NCBI RefSeq assembly: GCF_900111815.1
Contig: NZ_LT630004.1
Coordinates: 1,091,671-1,155,670 of the forward strand
Direction: 5' to 3'
DNA from: Bacillus massilinigeriensis
GTDB lineage: Bacteria > Bacillota > Bacilli > Bacillales > Cytobacillaceae
Length of the DNA: 64,000 bases
The notes beneath the pieces are model-generated. The model had not been told where the DNA came from. It ran no database searches and saw only the letters and a program-made list of their open reading frames with translations. The position numbers and the translations under genes were made by a program. This document shows, piece by piece, positions 31,792 through 40,446 of the stretch (the first letter of the stretch is position 1; each line of letters begins with the position of its first letter).

Positions 31792-33453
31792 GTGTCAATT
31801 AAGAATCTAGACGGACAGCGTTTTGCGGAAATGGTGATACAGGGTGCCAGCCACCTGTCTGCCAACGCCAAAATGGTCGATGCCCTTAACGTATTCCCTG
31901 TTCCTGATGGAGATACCGGAACGAACATGAACTTGTCAATGACCTCCGGTGCCAAGGAAGTTAAAAACAATGTTCAAGATCACATTGGAAAAGTGGGTGT
32001 AGCGCTTTCCAGAGGTCTGCTAATGGGGGCAAGAGGTAATTCGGGCGTCATTCTTTCCCAGCTTTTCCGCGGATTTTCGAAAGCGATTGAACAAAAACAT
32101 TCAATCAATGCAAAAGAATTCGCAGAGGCGATGGAAGCAGGCGTCAAAACAGCATACAAAGCGGTTATGAAACCGGTCGAGGGTACCATTTTAACTGTGG
32201 CAAAAGACGCTGCTAAAAAAGCCGTACATGCTGCTGGCAAACAGGATGATATTGCATTATTGATGGAGGATGTTCTTAGAGAAGCTAAAGCATCATTAAA
32301 GAGGACCCCTGATTTGCTACCGGTTTTAAAGGAAGTAGGAGTAGTGGATTCCGGAGGACAAGGACTTGTTCTTGTCTATGAAGGCTTTCTTGCACAATTA
32401 AAAGGGGAAAAGCTGCCTCAAACTCCCTCTATGCTTGCTGCAATGGATGACCTTGTCAGTGCAGAGCACCATAAAAATGTGCAGGGGCATATTAATACGG
32501 AAGATATCGAGTTTGGATATTGTACAGAATTCATGGTTAGGCTTGAAGGCAAAAGACCTTTCACTGAAGATTCTTTCCGTAATGATTTAAGCGGGTATGG
32601 GGATTCCCTACTCGTGATCTCCGACGAGAAAATTGTTAAAGTTCATATTCACTCAGAGCAGCCAGGAGAAGTATTGTCCTATGGACAATCTTATGGAAGC
32701 TTAATCAATATGAAGATTGAAAACATGCGTCAGCAACACACAAATATTGTTGGGGAACAAAACAACGCTCCAGTCCAGCCTGTTAGTAAAGAAAAGCAGG
32801 AATACGGAATAGTTACCGTATCAATGGGCTCTGGAATCGCAGACCTTTTCCGGAGTATTGGTGCAAACGCAGTAATCGAGGGTGGCCAGACGATGAACCC
32901 TAGTACGGAAGATATCGTGAAAGCCATCAAGGAAGTGAATGCAAAGAAAGTGATTATCCTTCCGAATAACAAGAATATTATTATGGCTGCAGAGCAAGCA
33001 GCAGAAGTGGCAGAAGAAGAAGTGCTTGTCATCCCTTCTAAAACTGTTCCACAAGGTATGAGTGCGCTTCTAGCATTCAATCCAGGTGCAGATGTTGAGA
33101 TTAACAAGGGATTCATGATGGAAGCAATGCAGCATGTCAAGACTGGCCAATTAACCTTTGCGGTCCGGGATACGACCATCGATGGCATTGACATAGATAA
33201 GGGAGACTTTATGGGCATTGCCGATGGAAAGATTGTATTGAAGAACAAACAATTGCTCTCTGCAGCTAAAGAACTGCTCCAAGCTATGGTTGATGAAAAT
33301 TCTGAAATCCTTACCATCTTGAAAGGTGAAGACGCTTCGGAAGAAGATGTAGAGGAACTGGAAGGCTTTATTTCCTCTGAATTCAAAGATATCGAAGTGG
33401 AAATCCACAATGGTGGACAGCCGTTATATGCGTTCATTTTTGCGATAGAATAA
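31792..33453 (+). CDS. fakA: Fatty acid kinase, ATP-binding subunit FakA (YloV)
   Basis: Phosphorylates FakB-bound fatty acids to acyl-phosphates, which then enter phospholipid synthesis through PlsX/PlsY. It has 553 residues. The N-terminal DhaL-like kinase domain carries the Mg-ATP motif NVFPVPDGDTGTN with D39 and D41, and ARGNSGVILSQ. The middle and C-terminal domains (EYGIVTVSMGSGI, IILPNNKNI) bind FakB. It starts with GTG behind GAGGAAGG. FakB genes are not in the window, but plsX and fabD lie a few kilobases downstream. Confidence 0.93.
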   Translation: MSIKNLDGQRFAEMVIQGASHLSANAKMVDALNVFPVPDGDTGTNMNLSMTSGAKEVKNNVQDHIGKVGVALSRGLLMGARGNSGVILSQLFRGFSKAIEQKHSINAKEFAEAMEAGVKTAYKAVMKPVEGTILTVAKDAAKKAVHAAGKQDDIALLMEDVLREAKASLKRTPDLLPVLKEVGVVDSGGQGLVLVYEGFLAQLKGEKLPQTPSMLAAMDDLVSAEHHKNVQGHINTEDIEFGYCTEFMVRLEGKRPFTEDSFRNDLSGYGDSLLVISDEKIVKVHIHSEQPGEVLSYGQSYGSLINMKIENMRQQHTNIVGEQNNAPVQPVSKEKQEYGIVTVSMGSGIADLFRSIGANAVIEGGQTMNPSTEDIVKAIKEVNAKKVIILPNNKNIIMAAEQAAEVAEEEVLVIPSKTVPQGMSALLAFNPGADVEINKGFMMEAMQHVKTGQLTFAVRDTTIDGIDIDKGDFMGIADGKIVLKNKQLLSAAKELLQAMVDENSEILTILKGEDASEEDVEELEGFISSEFKDIEVEIHNGGQPLYAFIFAIE

Positions 33454-33523
33454 GAAAGTTTATCACTTTGCGATATCTAAAGCATTTATGCTGGACAAAC
33501 AAATTCATACTGTGTTACTAAGG

Positions 33524-33551
33524 AATAGAAGGGTTGTTGCCCTTCTATTTC
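33524..33551 (+). terminator. Terminator after fakA
   Basis: ATAGAAGGG (33525-33533) pairs perfectly with CCCTTCTAT (33540-33548) and is followed by TT. The T run is short, so efficiency may be modest. Confidence 0.65.
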
Positions 33552-33607
33552 GTTGTTTAAAGAACGCCGATGGTCTTGCATAAGCATGGCTCAGAAGGAG
33601 TGGAAAA

Positions 33608-33715
33608 ATGAAGTACAAAAGTGTTTTTGATACGCAGGGAGGTTTAGCGGTTACTCCACCAGGAAAAGAGCTGGAAGCCAACATTTTTGGAATGCCGCTG
33701 AGTAAGAGTGAATGA
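33608..33715 (+). pseudogene. Deletion remnant fusing the ends of L-serine dehydratase genes sdaAB and sdaAA
   Basis: This 35-codon frame begins MKYKSVFD, the start of Bacillus SdaAB (beta chain). It continues TQGGLAVTPPGKELEANIFG and a seven-residue tail, which is the C-terminal end of SdaAA (alpha chain). In B. subtilis sdaAB and sdaAA lie in this order just before recG. The simplest reading is one deletion of about 1.5 kb from codon 8 of sdaAB into the last 27 codons of sdaAA, with the frame kept. The ribosome site AAGGAG, the ATG and the original stop all survive, and recG starts inside it. The comparison is from memory, not alignment. Confidence 0.8.
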
Positions 33716-35756
33716 TAGACTGAAACAGCCTGTTAATATTTTAAAAGGCATTGGATCCGAAATAGGAGAGACGCTCCACAGTATGGGCATCGATACAATA
33801 GGTGATTTATTAGGGCACTTTCCTTATCGTTATGAAGACTATACGCTGAAAGACTTGGCAGAGGCAAAGCACGAGGAAAAAATAACTGTGGAAGGAAAGG
33901 TCCATGGTGAGCCTGCCCTTGTCTATTACGGCCGCAAAAAAAATCGGCTTACCGTTAGACTGCTCGTTGGCAGGTATTTGATTTTAGTTGTGTTTTTCAA
34001 TCAGCCTTACTTGAAACAAAAAATTCATTTGAATGAAACGATTACCGTTACCGGAAAATGGGATCAGCACAGGCAAACGATTTCCGCAACAGAAATGAAA
34101 CAAGGACCAGGGAGCGAAAGCAATCTTTTTGAACCGATCTATACAGTAAAAGGAAAACTTTCCGTTAAAGCAATCAGAAGGTATATCAAACAAGCTTTTG
34201 AACAATATGGCGAAGATATTGAGGAAATTCTTCCGGAAGAGCTCCTATTGCGGTATAGGCTGATGAAGCGAAAGGATGCTTACAGGATGATGCACTTTCC
34301 GCAAGCACCTTCCGATTTGAAGCAGGCCCGTCGAAGGCTAGTTTACGAAGAATTCCTTCTCTTTCAGCTAAAAATGCAATCATTGCGAAAACTGGAACGG
34401 GAAAATTCACCAGGGCTATCTCAAACATATGATGTAGCAAAAATCAAGCGTTTTACAGATAATCTTCCCTTCCCGCTAACAGGTGCACAAAAGAGAGTTG
34501 TCAATGAGATTCTTGAAGATATGAAATCCCCTTATAGAATGAATAGGCTTCTACAAGGAGATGTAGGTTCAGGTAAAACCGTTGTTGCAGCTATAGCGCT
34601 ATTCGCAAGCATCACTTCGGGATTCCAAGGAGCCCTCATGGTGCCTACTGAAATCCTTGCAGAGCAGCATGCTGTTTCACTCGAAGCACTGCTGTCTCCA
34701 TTAGGAGTTAAGACTGCAATGCTGACAAGCTCAGTCAAAGGGAAAAAACGCAAAGTAATTCTTGAAGAGCTTAGAAGTGGAGAAATTCATGTAATCATTG
34801 GAACGCATGCGTTAATTCAGGACGAGGTGGAATTTAAGCGGCTTGGCCTTGTGATTACAGATGAGCAGCATCGGTTTGGCGTGGAACAGCGGCGAGTGCT
34901 TAGGGAAAAGGGAGAGAGTCCAGATGTTTTATTTATGACAGCAACCCCTATTCCGCGAACATTAGCGATCACCGTTTTTGGGGAAATGGATGTTTCCGTT
35001 ATTGATGAAATGCCAGCTGGAAGGAAGAGCATTGAAACGTATTGGGCGAAACAGGAAATGTTAGAAAGAGTGCTCACGTTCATGGAAAAGGAACTGAGAA
35101 TGGGGCGTCAGGCTTACGTCATTACTCCGCTGATTGAAGAAAGCGATAAACTTGATGTCCAGAATGCCATTGATGTCTATCAAAATCTATTTTTATACTT
35201 CCAGAATCGCTTCAAGGTGGGACTGATGCACGGGCGTCTTCCGGCTGAAGAGAAGGATTCCGTCATGAAAGCTTTCAGTGCAAACGAAATCCAAGTTCTT
35301 GTCTCCACAACCGTTGTGGAAGTTGGTGTCAATGTACCGAATGCGACACTTATGCTCATCTATGATGCAGAAAGGTTCGGCTTAGCACAGCTCCACCAGT
35401 TGAGAGGACGGGTGGGCAGGGGCAGTGAGCAGTCTTATTGCATCTTGCTCGCCGACCCGAAGAGTGAAGTTGGCAAGGAACGTATGAACATCATGACCGA
35501 AACGAATGATGGTTTTGTGGTTAGTGAAAAAGATTTGGAATTAAGAGGCCCCGGCGAGTTTTTCGGAAGGAAACAAAGCGGACTCCCGGAATTCAAGGTT
35601 GCCGACATGGTACATGACTATCGTGCACTTGAAACAGCGAGGAGCGATGCATCTGTCCTTGTTCAATCGAAGGCTTTTTGGAAAAGCTCGAAATATCAAT
35701 TTCTCCGTGAATTTTTGAAAGAGTCCGGAGCGCTTTCTACGGAAAAACTAGACTGA
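33708..35756 (+). CDS. recG: ATP-dependent DNA helicase RecG
   Basis: Branch-migration helicase that reverses stalled replication forks and processes Holliday junctions. It has 682 residues. An N-terminal wedge domain (OB fold) is followed by Walker A in GDVGSGKT (K290), DEQH at 385-388, TATPIPRT and the C-terminal motif QLRGRVGRG. The GTG start at 33708 lies inside the sda remnant, overlapping its stop by 8 bases. Its own ribosome site is poor, so translation probably depends on ribosomes reading through the remnant. Confidence 0.96.
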   Translation: MNDRLKQPVNILKGIGSEIGETLHSMGIDTIGDLLGHFPYRYEDYTLKDLAEAKHEEKITVEGKVHGEPALVYYGRKKNRLTVRLLVGRYLILVVFFNQPYLKQKIHLNETITVTGKWDQHRQTISATEMKQGPGSESNLFEPIYTVKGKLSVKAIRRYIKQAFEQYGEDIEEILPEELLLRYRLMKRKDAYRMMHFPQAPSDLKQARRRLVYEEFLLFQLKMQSLRKLERENSPGLSQTYDVAKIKRFTDNLPFPLTGAQKRVVNEILEDMKSPYRMNRLLQGDVGSGKTVVAAIALFASITSGFQGALMVPTEILAEQHAVSLEALLSPLGVKTAMLTSSVKGKKRKVILEELRSGEIHVIIGTHALIQDEVEFKRLGLVITDEQHRFGVEQRRVLREKGESPDVLFMTATPIPRTLAITVFGEMDVSVIDEMPAGRKSIETYWAKQEMLERVLTFMEKELRMGRQAYVITPLIEESDKLDVQNAIDVYQNLFLYFQNRFKVGLMHGRLPAEEKDSVMKAFSANEIQVLVSTTVVEVGVNVPNATLMLIYDAERFGLAQLHQLRGRVGRGSEQSYCILLADPKSEVGKERMNIMTETNDGFVVSEKDLELRGPGEFFGRKQSGLPEFKVADMVHDYRALETARSDASVLVQSKAFWKSSKYQFLREFLKESGALSTEKLD

Positions 35757-35823
35757 AAAAACAAAGTATTTTGATTAGCGGTGTCTGAAAAAAGGCATTG
35801 CTTTCCCTAATATACGTTTCTTC

Positions 35824-35852
35824 TTGCAATCCCCTTTTATTTTATATATATT
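35824..35852 (+). promoter_or_regulatory. Promoter of the fapR-plsX-fabD-fabG operon
   Basis: TTGCAA (35824-35829), a 17-base spacer and TATATT (35847-35852) form a good sigma-A promoter. The expected start point is near 35859, inside the FapR box that follows. Confidence 0.7.
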
Positions 35853-35855
35853 ACT

Positions 35856-35874
35856 ATTAGTACCTAGTCATAAT
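35856..35874 (+). promoter_or_regulatory. FapR operator
   Basis: ATTAGTACCTAGTCATAAT matches the known FapR box (TTAGTACCTAGTCTTAA) at all but one or two positions. It covers the transcription start of the fapR operon. In the known circuit FapR bound here represses the fatty-acid genes, and malonyl-CoA releases it. Confidence 0.88.
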
Positions 35875-35897
35875 ACTGCGAATGGTAGTGATAATTC

Positions 35898-36473
35898 GTG
35901 AGGAAAAACAAGCGAGAGCGGCAAAGGCTGCTTGCTGAAACAATTAAAGTTAACCCGTTCGTTACGGATGAAGAGCTGGCAGAAACATTTTCTGTCAGCA
36001 TACAGACAATCAGGCTAGATAGGCTTGAACTTTCCATCCCGGAATTGCGGGAACGGATAAAGAATGTTGCAGAGAAGCGATTCGAAGATGAGGTACGCTC
36101 CCTGCCAATCGAGGAAGTAATCGGGGAAATCATTGATATTGAATTAGATCATAATGCTATTTCCATTTTGGATATAAAAGCAGAGCATGTTTTCCGCCGG
36201 AATCAAATTGCAAGGGGCCACCATCTTTTTGCCCAGGCTAACTCCTTGGCAGTAGCTGTCATCAATGATGAGCTTGCACTCACGGCAAAAGCAGGAATAC
36301 AATTTACGAGATCGGTTATCGAGGGTGAAAGGGTTGTTGCTAAAGCAAAGGTGACCAGCATTGACAAGGAAACCGGCAGGACATTTGTCGAGGTAAACAG
36401 CTACGTTAATAATGAGCTCGTATTCAAGGGCGATTTTCAAATGTATCGATCAAAAAATGAAAAGAATGGATGA
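35898..36473 (+). CDS. fapR: Fatty acid and phospholipid synthesis repressor FapR
   Basis: A malonyl-CoA-sensing repressor of fatty-acid and phospholipid genes. It has 191 residues. The N-terminal helix-turn-helix (about residues 10-45) contains [21 protein letters not shown] linker helix is followed by a hot-dog domain that binds malonyl-CoA, with [20 protein letters not shown]. The start is a GTG behind a weak site (GGTAG). It heads the operon it controls and has its own operator at the promoter, so it is autoregulated. Confidence 0.95.
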   Translation: MRKNKRERQRLLAETIKVNPFVTDEELAETFSVSIQTIRLDRLELSIPELRERIKNVAEKRFEDEVRSLPIEEVIGEIIDIELDHNAISILDIKAEHVFRRNQIARGHHLFAQANSLAVAVINDELALTAKAGIQFTRSVIEGERVVAKAKVTSIDKETGRTFVEVNSYVNNELVFKGDFQMYRSKNEKNG

Positions 36474-36480
36474 CCACCAT

Positions 36481-37458
36481 ATGAAAATAGCGATTGACAG
36501 CATGGGCGGCGACAATGCGCCAAAGGAAATAGTCCTTGGGGCAATGAGGGCTGTCAGGGAATTTAAGGATATTAAGATGATTCTTGTCGGTGATGAAGAA
36601 GAAATAGCGAAACATCTTACAAGCAATGAAAGAATTGAAATAGTACATACGAAAGAAGCAATTCTTGGTACAGACGAACCTGTCAGGGCGGTAAGGAAAA
36701 AAAAGGATGCTTCCATGGTGCTTGCGGCTAGATTAGTGGCAGAAGGGAATGCGGACGCTTGTCTTTCGGCTGGTAACACAGGTGCTCTCATGGCATCCGG
36801 CCTCTTTGTTGTCGGTCGAATCAAAGGAATTGAAAGGCCGGCGCTCGCCCCGACACTCCCGACAATCGGCGGAGAAGGATTCGTACTTCTTGATGTCGGC
36901 GCTAATGCAGATGCCAAACCAGAACACCTTCTACAGTACGCTTTGATGGGTTCTATCTATAGTCAAAAAGCTCGCGGTGTCACGCATCCAAGAGTTGGGC
37001 TCCTCAATATTGGAACAGAGGAAAAGAAAGGGAATGACCTAACCAAACAAGCTTATGCATTGTTGAAGGAAGCAGATATCAACTTTATTGGAAACATAGA
37101 GGCACGAGACCTTTTGCAAGGAGTAGCAGACGTCGCAGTTACGGATGGTTTTACCGGAAACATGATTCTGAAAACGATTGAAGGCACTGCAATGTCTGTT
37201 TTTGGGATGCTGAAAACTGCATTGACTGGCAGTATGAAGAGTAAACTCGCGGCTGCCGTGCTGAAGCCGGACTTGCGCGTTTTGAAAAATAAAATGGACT
37301 ATACAGAGTATGGTGGAGCTGGTTTGTTCGGATTGAAAGCTCCGGTAATTAAGGCGCATGGATCATCTGATGCTAACGCAATTTTTAATGCAATTCGGCA
37401 GGCAAGAGAAATGGTATTACACGATGTTTCCGGCACAATCAGGGATGCTATTGAATAG
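36481..37458 (+). CDS. plsX: Phosphate acyltransferase PlsX
   Basis: Converts acyl-ACP to acyl-phosphate, the donor for the first acylation of glycerol 3-phosphate by PlsY. It has 325 residues, a soluble, membrane-associated enzyme. Conserved segments are [30 protein letters not shown] and [14 protein letters not shown] 36481 follows fapR after 7 bases; an in-frame ATG upstream lies inside fapR and is unlikely. It links the FakA route and the FabD route to phospholipid synthesis. Confidence 0.96.
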   Translation: MKIAIDSMGGDNAPKEIVLGAMRAVREFKDIKMILVGDEEEIAKHLTSNERIEIVHTKEAILGTDEPVRAVRKKKDASMVLAARLVAEGNADACLSAGNTGALMASGLFVVGRIKGIERPALAPTLPTIGGEGFVLLDVGANADAKPEHLLQYALMGSIYSQKARGVTHPRVGLLNIGTEEKKGNDLTKQAYALLKEADINFIGNIEARDLLQGVADVAVTDGFTGNMILKTIEGTAMSVFGMLKTALTGSMKSKLAAAVLKPDLRVLKNKMDYTEYGGAGLFGLKAPVIKAHGSSDANAIFNAIRQAREMVLHDVSGTIRDAIE

Positions 37459-37490
37459 ATTGGAATTTTTATTAAAGTGGGGGTATGAAT

Positions 37491-38432
37491 ATGGGGAAAA
37501 TTGCATTTCTGTTTCCAGGTCAAGGTTCGCAGACTGTTGGAATGGGAAAAACACTGGCACAAAGTGATCAGCGTGTGATGGGGTATTATCAAAAAGCAGA
37601 TGAAGTGCTGGGATTTTCTCTTTGTGACCTTGTGTTCCATGGACCTCAAGAGAATCTAACTAGAACCATCAATGCTCAGCCTGCACTGCTTGCGACAGGC
37701 ATAGCGCTTCAGCATTATTTTAGGCGTTCCGGTATTAGGCCTGATTTTGTTGCAGGGCATAGCCTTGGAGAGTATTCTGCACTTGTTGCTGCTAAAGCCT
37801 TTTCTTTTGAAGAAGGAATCCTGGCCGTCAGGAAAAGAGGCGAGCTGATGGAAGAAGCGGTACCGCACGGGGAAGGTGCAATGTCTGCCGTTCTTGGCCT
37901 GGAGAGAACCAGATTGCAGGAAGTGGTGGAGAAAGTGGATGCAGCTGGGGATCCAGTGCAGCTTGCCAACATGAATTGTCCTGGACAGATTGTTATATCC
38001 GGATCTACAACAGGGGTTAAGGAAGCAGGGGAAAAAGCAAAAGAAGCTGGAGCAAAACGAGTCATACCGCTAGATGTCAGCGGCCCGTTCCACTCATCAC
38101 TCATGAAGCCTGCTGCAGAGCGTTTCGGGGAAGTGCTAGATAGCATGGATATACGTGATGCAGCTATTCCGGTCATTGCCAACGTGAATGCTTCACCAAT
38201 GACCAATGCAGCTGATATAAGGGAGCTCCTTGTTCAGCAGCTCTACTCTCCGGTCTTATGGGAAGATTCTGTTGTCAAAATGATAGAATCTGGTGTAGAT
38301 ACTTTTATAGAATTCGGCCCAGGAAAGGTGCTATGCGGGCTTGTTAAAAAAGTGGACAGGTCAGCGAAAACATATCCTGTCTTTGATGAAGAAAGCTGCG
38401 CGTCTGCCGTGCGAGCAATTAGAGGTGAATAG
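37491..38432 (+). CDS. fabD: Malonyl-CoA:ACP transacylase
   Basis: Loads malonyl groups onto acyl carrier protein for chain elongation. It has 313 residues. Active-site S91 is in [13 protein letters not shown], the catalytic histidine is in SGPFHSSLM, and the N-terminal FLFPGQGSQ is diagnostic. ATG 37485 and ATG 37491 are both in frame. GGGGG at 37479-37483 gives a proper spacing only to 37491. It is followed by fabG after one base. Confidence 0.96.
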   Translation: MGKIAFLFPGQGSQTVGMGKTLAQSDQRVMGYYQKADEVLGFSLCDLVFHGPQENLTRTINAQPALLATGIALQHYFRRSGIRPDFVAGHSLGEYSALVAAKAFSFEEGILAVRKRGELMEEAVPHGEGAMSAVLGLERTRLQEVVEKVDAAGDPVQLANMNCPGQIVISGSTTGVKEAGEKAKEAGAKRVIPLDVSGPFHSSLMKPAAERFGEVLDSMDIRDAAIPVIANVNASPMTNAADIRELLVQQLYSPVLWEDSVVKMIESGVDTFIEFGPGKVLCGLVKKVDRSAKTYPVFDEESCASAVRAIRGE

Positions 38433-38433
38433 G

Positions 38434-39177
38434 ATGAAATTACATGGAAAAGCAGTGCTTGTAACAGGTGCGTCAAGGGGAATAGGTAGGGAAATTGCGC
38501 TTGAACTTGCAAGGGAAGGTGCTGATATCGCTGTTAACTATTCTGGCAGTGAACAGCGCGCAATCGAAACAGCGGAAGAAATTAAGCGGATGGGAAGGCA
38601 AGCAATTGTCGTAAAAGCGGATGTTTCCGATGCTTCCGATGTAGAAAAAATGGTGAAGGATACCATCCAGGCTTTCGGAAAATTAGATATCCTTGTAAAC
38701 AACGCAGGTATTACGAGAGACAATCTTTTGATGAGGATGAAAGAGAGCGATTGGGATGATGTCATGAACATCAACCTCAAGGGCGTTTTTCTCTGCACAA
38801 AAGCGGTAACAAGGCAAATGATGAAGCAGCGCAGCGGCAGGATCATCAATATTTCATCTATTGTTGGTGTGATGGGCAATGCGGGACAGGCAAACTATGT
38901 TGCCGCTAAAGCAGGCGTTATTGGTCTAACTAAGACAGCTGCAAAAGAGCTGGCTTCGAGAGGGATTACCGTGAACGCCATTGCCCCCGGTTTTATTACA
39001 ACAGACATGACGGATAAACTCCCGGATGAGGTTAAAGAAGGAATGCTGAAAACTATTCCGTTGGCAAGATTGGGAGAACCATCAGACATTGCCAAGACTG
39101 TTCTCTTCCTTGCATCCGAAGACAGCCGATACATAACTGGGCAGACTCTGCATGTTGATGGCGGAATGGTCATGTAA
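38434..39177 (+). CDS. fabG: 3-oxoacyl-ACP reductase
   Basis: NADPH-dependent reduction of beta-ketoacyl-ACP in fatty-acid elongation. It has 247 residues of the short-chain dehydrogenase family. The cofactor motif TGASRGIG is at about 11-18, NNAG follows at about 87, and the catalytic S142, Y155 and K159 lie in ISSI and YVAAK. The ATG lies one base after the fabD stop, with AGAGGTG upstream. Last gene of the FapR operon before the separately initiated acpP. Confidence 0.97.
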   Translation: MKLHGKAVLVTGASRGIGREIALELAREGADIAVNYSGSEQRAIETAEEIKRMGRQAIVVKADVSDASDVEKMVKDTIQAFGKLDILVNNAGITRDNLLMRMKESDWDDVMNINLKGVFLCTKAVTRQMMKQRSGRIINISSIVGVMGNAGQANYVAAKAGVIGLTKTAAKELASRGITVNAIAPGFITTDMTDKLPDEVKEGMLKTIPLARLGEPSDIAKTVLFLASEDSRYITGQTLHVDGGMVM

Positions 39178-39253
39178 ATTTCCGTTGCAAATTTTTTAAC
39201 ATTTATTATTGCTTTGCAATCTACTATAATGACTTGAGGGGAGGTGAACAAAC

Positions 39254-39487
39254 ATGGCAGACGTATTAGAACGTGTTACGAAAATTATCGTAGACCGCTT
39301 AGGTGTGGAAGAGTCCCAAGTGAATTTAGAGGCTTCTTTCAAAGACGACCTCGGCGCCGATTCCCTTGATGTAGTAGAATTGGTGATGGAACTGGAAGAT
39401 GAATTCAGCATGGAAATCTCTGATGATGATGCGGAAAAAATCGGTACAGTCGGTGATGCTGTAAATTACATAAACGGCAAAATGTAA
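39254..39487 (+). CDS. acpP: Acyl carrier protein
   Basis: Carries growing acyl chains on a phosphopantetheine arm attached to S37 in [10 protein letters not shown]. It has 77 residues, strongly acidic and helical, as expected. GGGGAGGTG gives an excellent ribosome site. A TATAAT at 39225-39230 with a poor -35 (TTTATT) suggests its own promoter in the 76-base gap after fabG, in line with its need for higher expression. A terminator follows. Confidence 0.98.
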   Translation: MADVLERVTKIIVDRLGVEESQVNLEASFKDDLGADSLDVVELVMELEDEFSMEISDDDAEKIGTVGDAVNYINGKM

Positions 39488-39501
39488 TTCGGCTAATTTT
39501 T

Positions 39502-39530
39502 GAAGCTCCGTTCCTTAACGGGGCTTTCTT
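39502..39530 (+). terminator. Terminator after acpP
   Basis: GAAGCTCCGTT pairs, with one mismatch or wobble, with AACGGGGCTTTC over a short CCTT loop. A T-rich stretch follows. The 120 bases to rnc contain no other gene. Confidence 0.65.
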
Positions 39531-39650
39531 CTATTTAAATGAAAGGAAGGAATATTTTGTTTTAAAAAATGTTAAGGTTTTTTTGCGTTTAGGTGGTTAT
39601 TTTTTGTAAACTTACAGTAGTGTGTAAATTTTGAGCAAGGTGGAGTCATA

Positions 39651-40430
39651 ATGCGCTATTCCGGAAGGGAAAAAGAACGAAAATCAATTCGAGCAATAGA
39701 ACTGAAATTTAAAGAATTTCAAGATGCACTCGGTTTGAAATTTAATAATGAAAAACTTTTGAAGCAGGCTTTCACGCATTCATCCTATGTGAATGAGCAT
39801 CGGCGCAAACCATATGAGGATAACGAGAGGCTAGAATTTCTCGGTGATGCTGTGTTGGAATTGACAGTTTCCCGATTCTTATTCATGAAATATCCAATGA
39901 TGAGCGAAGGAGAACTGACGAAACTCAGGGCAGCGGTAGTTTGTGAACCTTCTCTTGTCTCTTTTGCAAATGAACTGTCATTCGGCAAGTTTATCCTTCT
40001 TGGAAAAGGGGAGGAAATGACAGGAGGGCGCTCACGTCCCGCATTGCTTGCCGACGTGTTTGAAGCATTTATTGGAGCGCTTTATCTTGATCAGGGAATT
40101 GACATAGTAACAGCTTTTCTAAAGAAAGTGGTTTTCCCTAAAATTGATGCGGGTGCTTTTTCTCATGTGATGGATTTCAAAAGTCAGCTGCAAGAGCTAG
40201 TACAACGAGACGGGACCGGTGTGCTCGTATACAAGATCATGGAAGAGACGGGACCGGCGCACAATAGAGTGTTTGAATCGAGAGTTACATTGGACGGAAG
40301 AGAGCTGGGAACAGGCAAGGGCCGTTCGAAAAAAGAAGCAGAACAGCATGCTGCCCAAAAGGGGCTTGAGAAATTAAAAGCGCATATGGAAACCGTTGCG
40401 TCGCCCAATAAACAACAGGAAGCTGAATGA
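39651..40430 (+). CDS. rnc: Ribonuclease III
   Basis: Cleaves double-stranded RNA in rRNA maturation and mRNA turnover. It has 259 residues. The nuclease signature [13 protein letters not shown] begins at 59, with metal-binding residues in it and again in [18 protein letters not shown] double-stranded RNA-binding domain covers about 175-245 ([11 protein letters not shown] ... [19 protein letters not shown]). GGTGGAG is its ribosome site. It is followed by smc and ftsY, the standard Bacillus arrangement. Confidence 0.96.
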   Translation: MRYSGREKERKSIRAIELKFKEFQDALGLKFNNEKLLKQAFTHSSYVNEHRRKPYEDNERLEFLGDAVLELTVSRFLFMKYPMMSEGELTKLRAAVVCEPSLVSFANELSFGKFILLGKGEEMTGGRSRPALLADVFEAFIGALYLDQGIDIVTAFLKKVVFPKIDAGAFSHVMDFKSQLQELVQRDGTGVLVYKIMEETGPAHNRVFESRVTLDGRELGTGKGRSKKEAEQHAAQKGLEKLKAHMETVASPNKQQEAE

Positions 40431-40446
40431 CAAAGGGGGGATCGCA

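Noticed and set aside
35757-35800. A terminator after recG (AGCGGTGTC with GGCATTGCT)
   Set aside because: The stem relies on several G-T pairs and only three T follow, so support is too weak to list.
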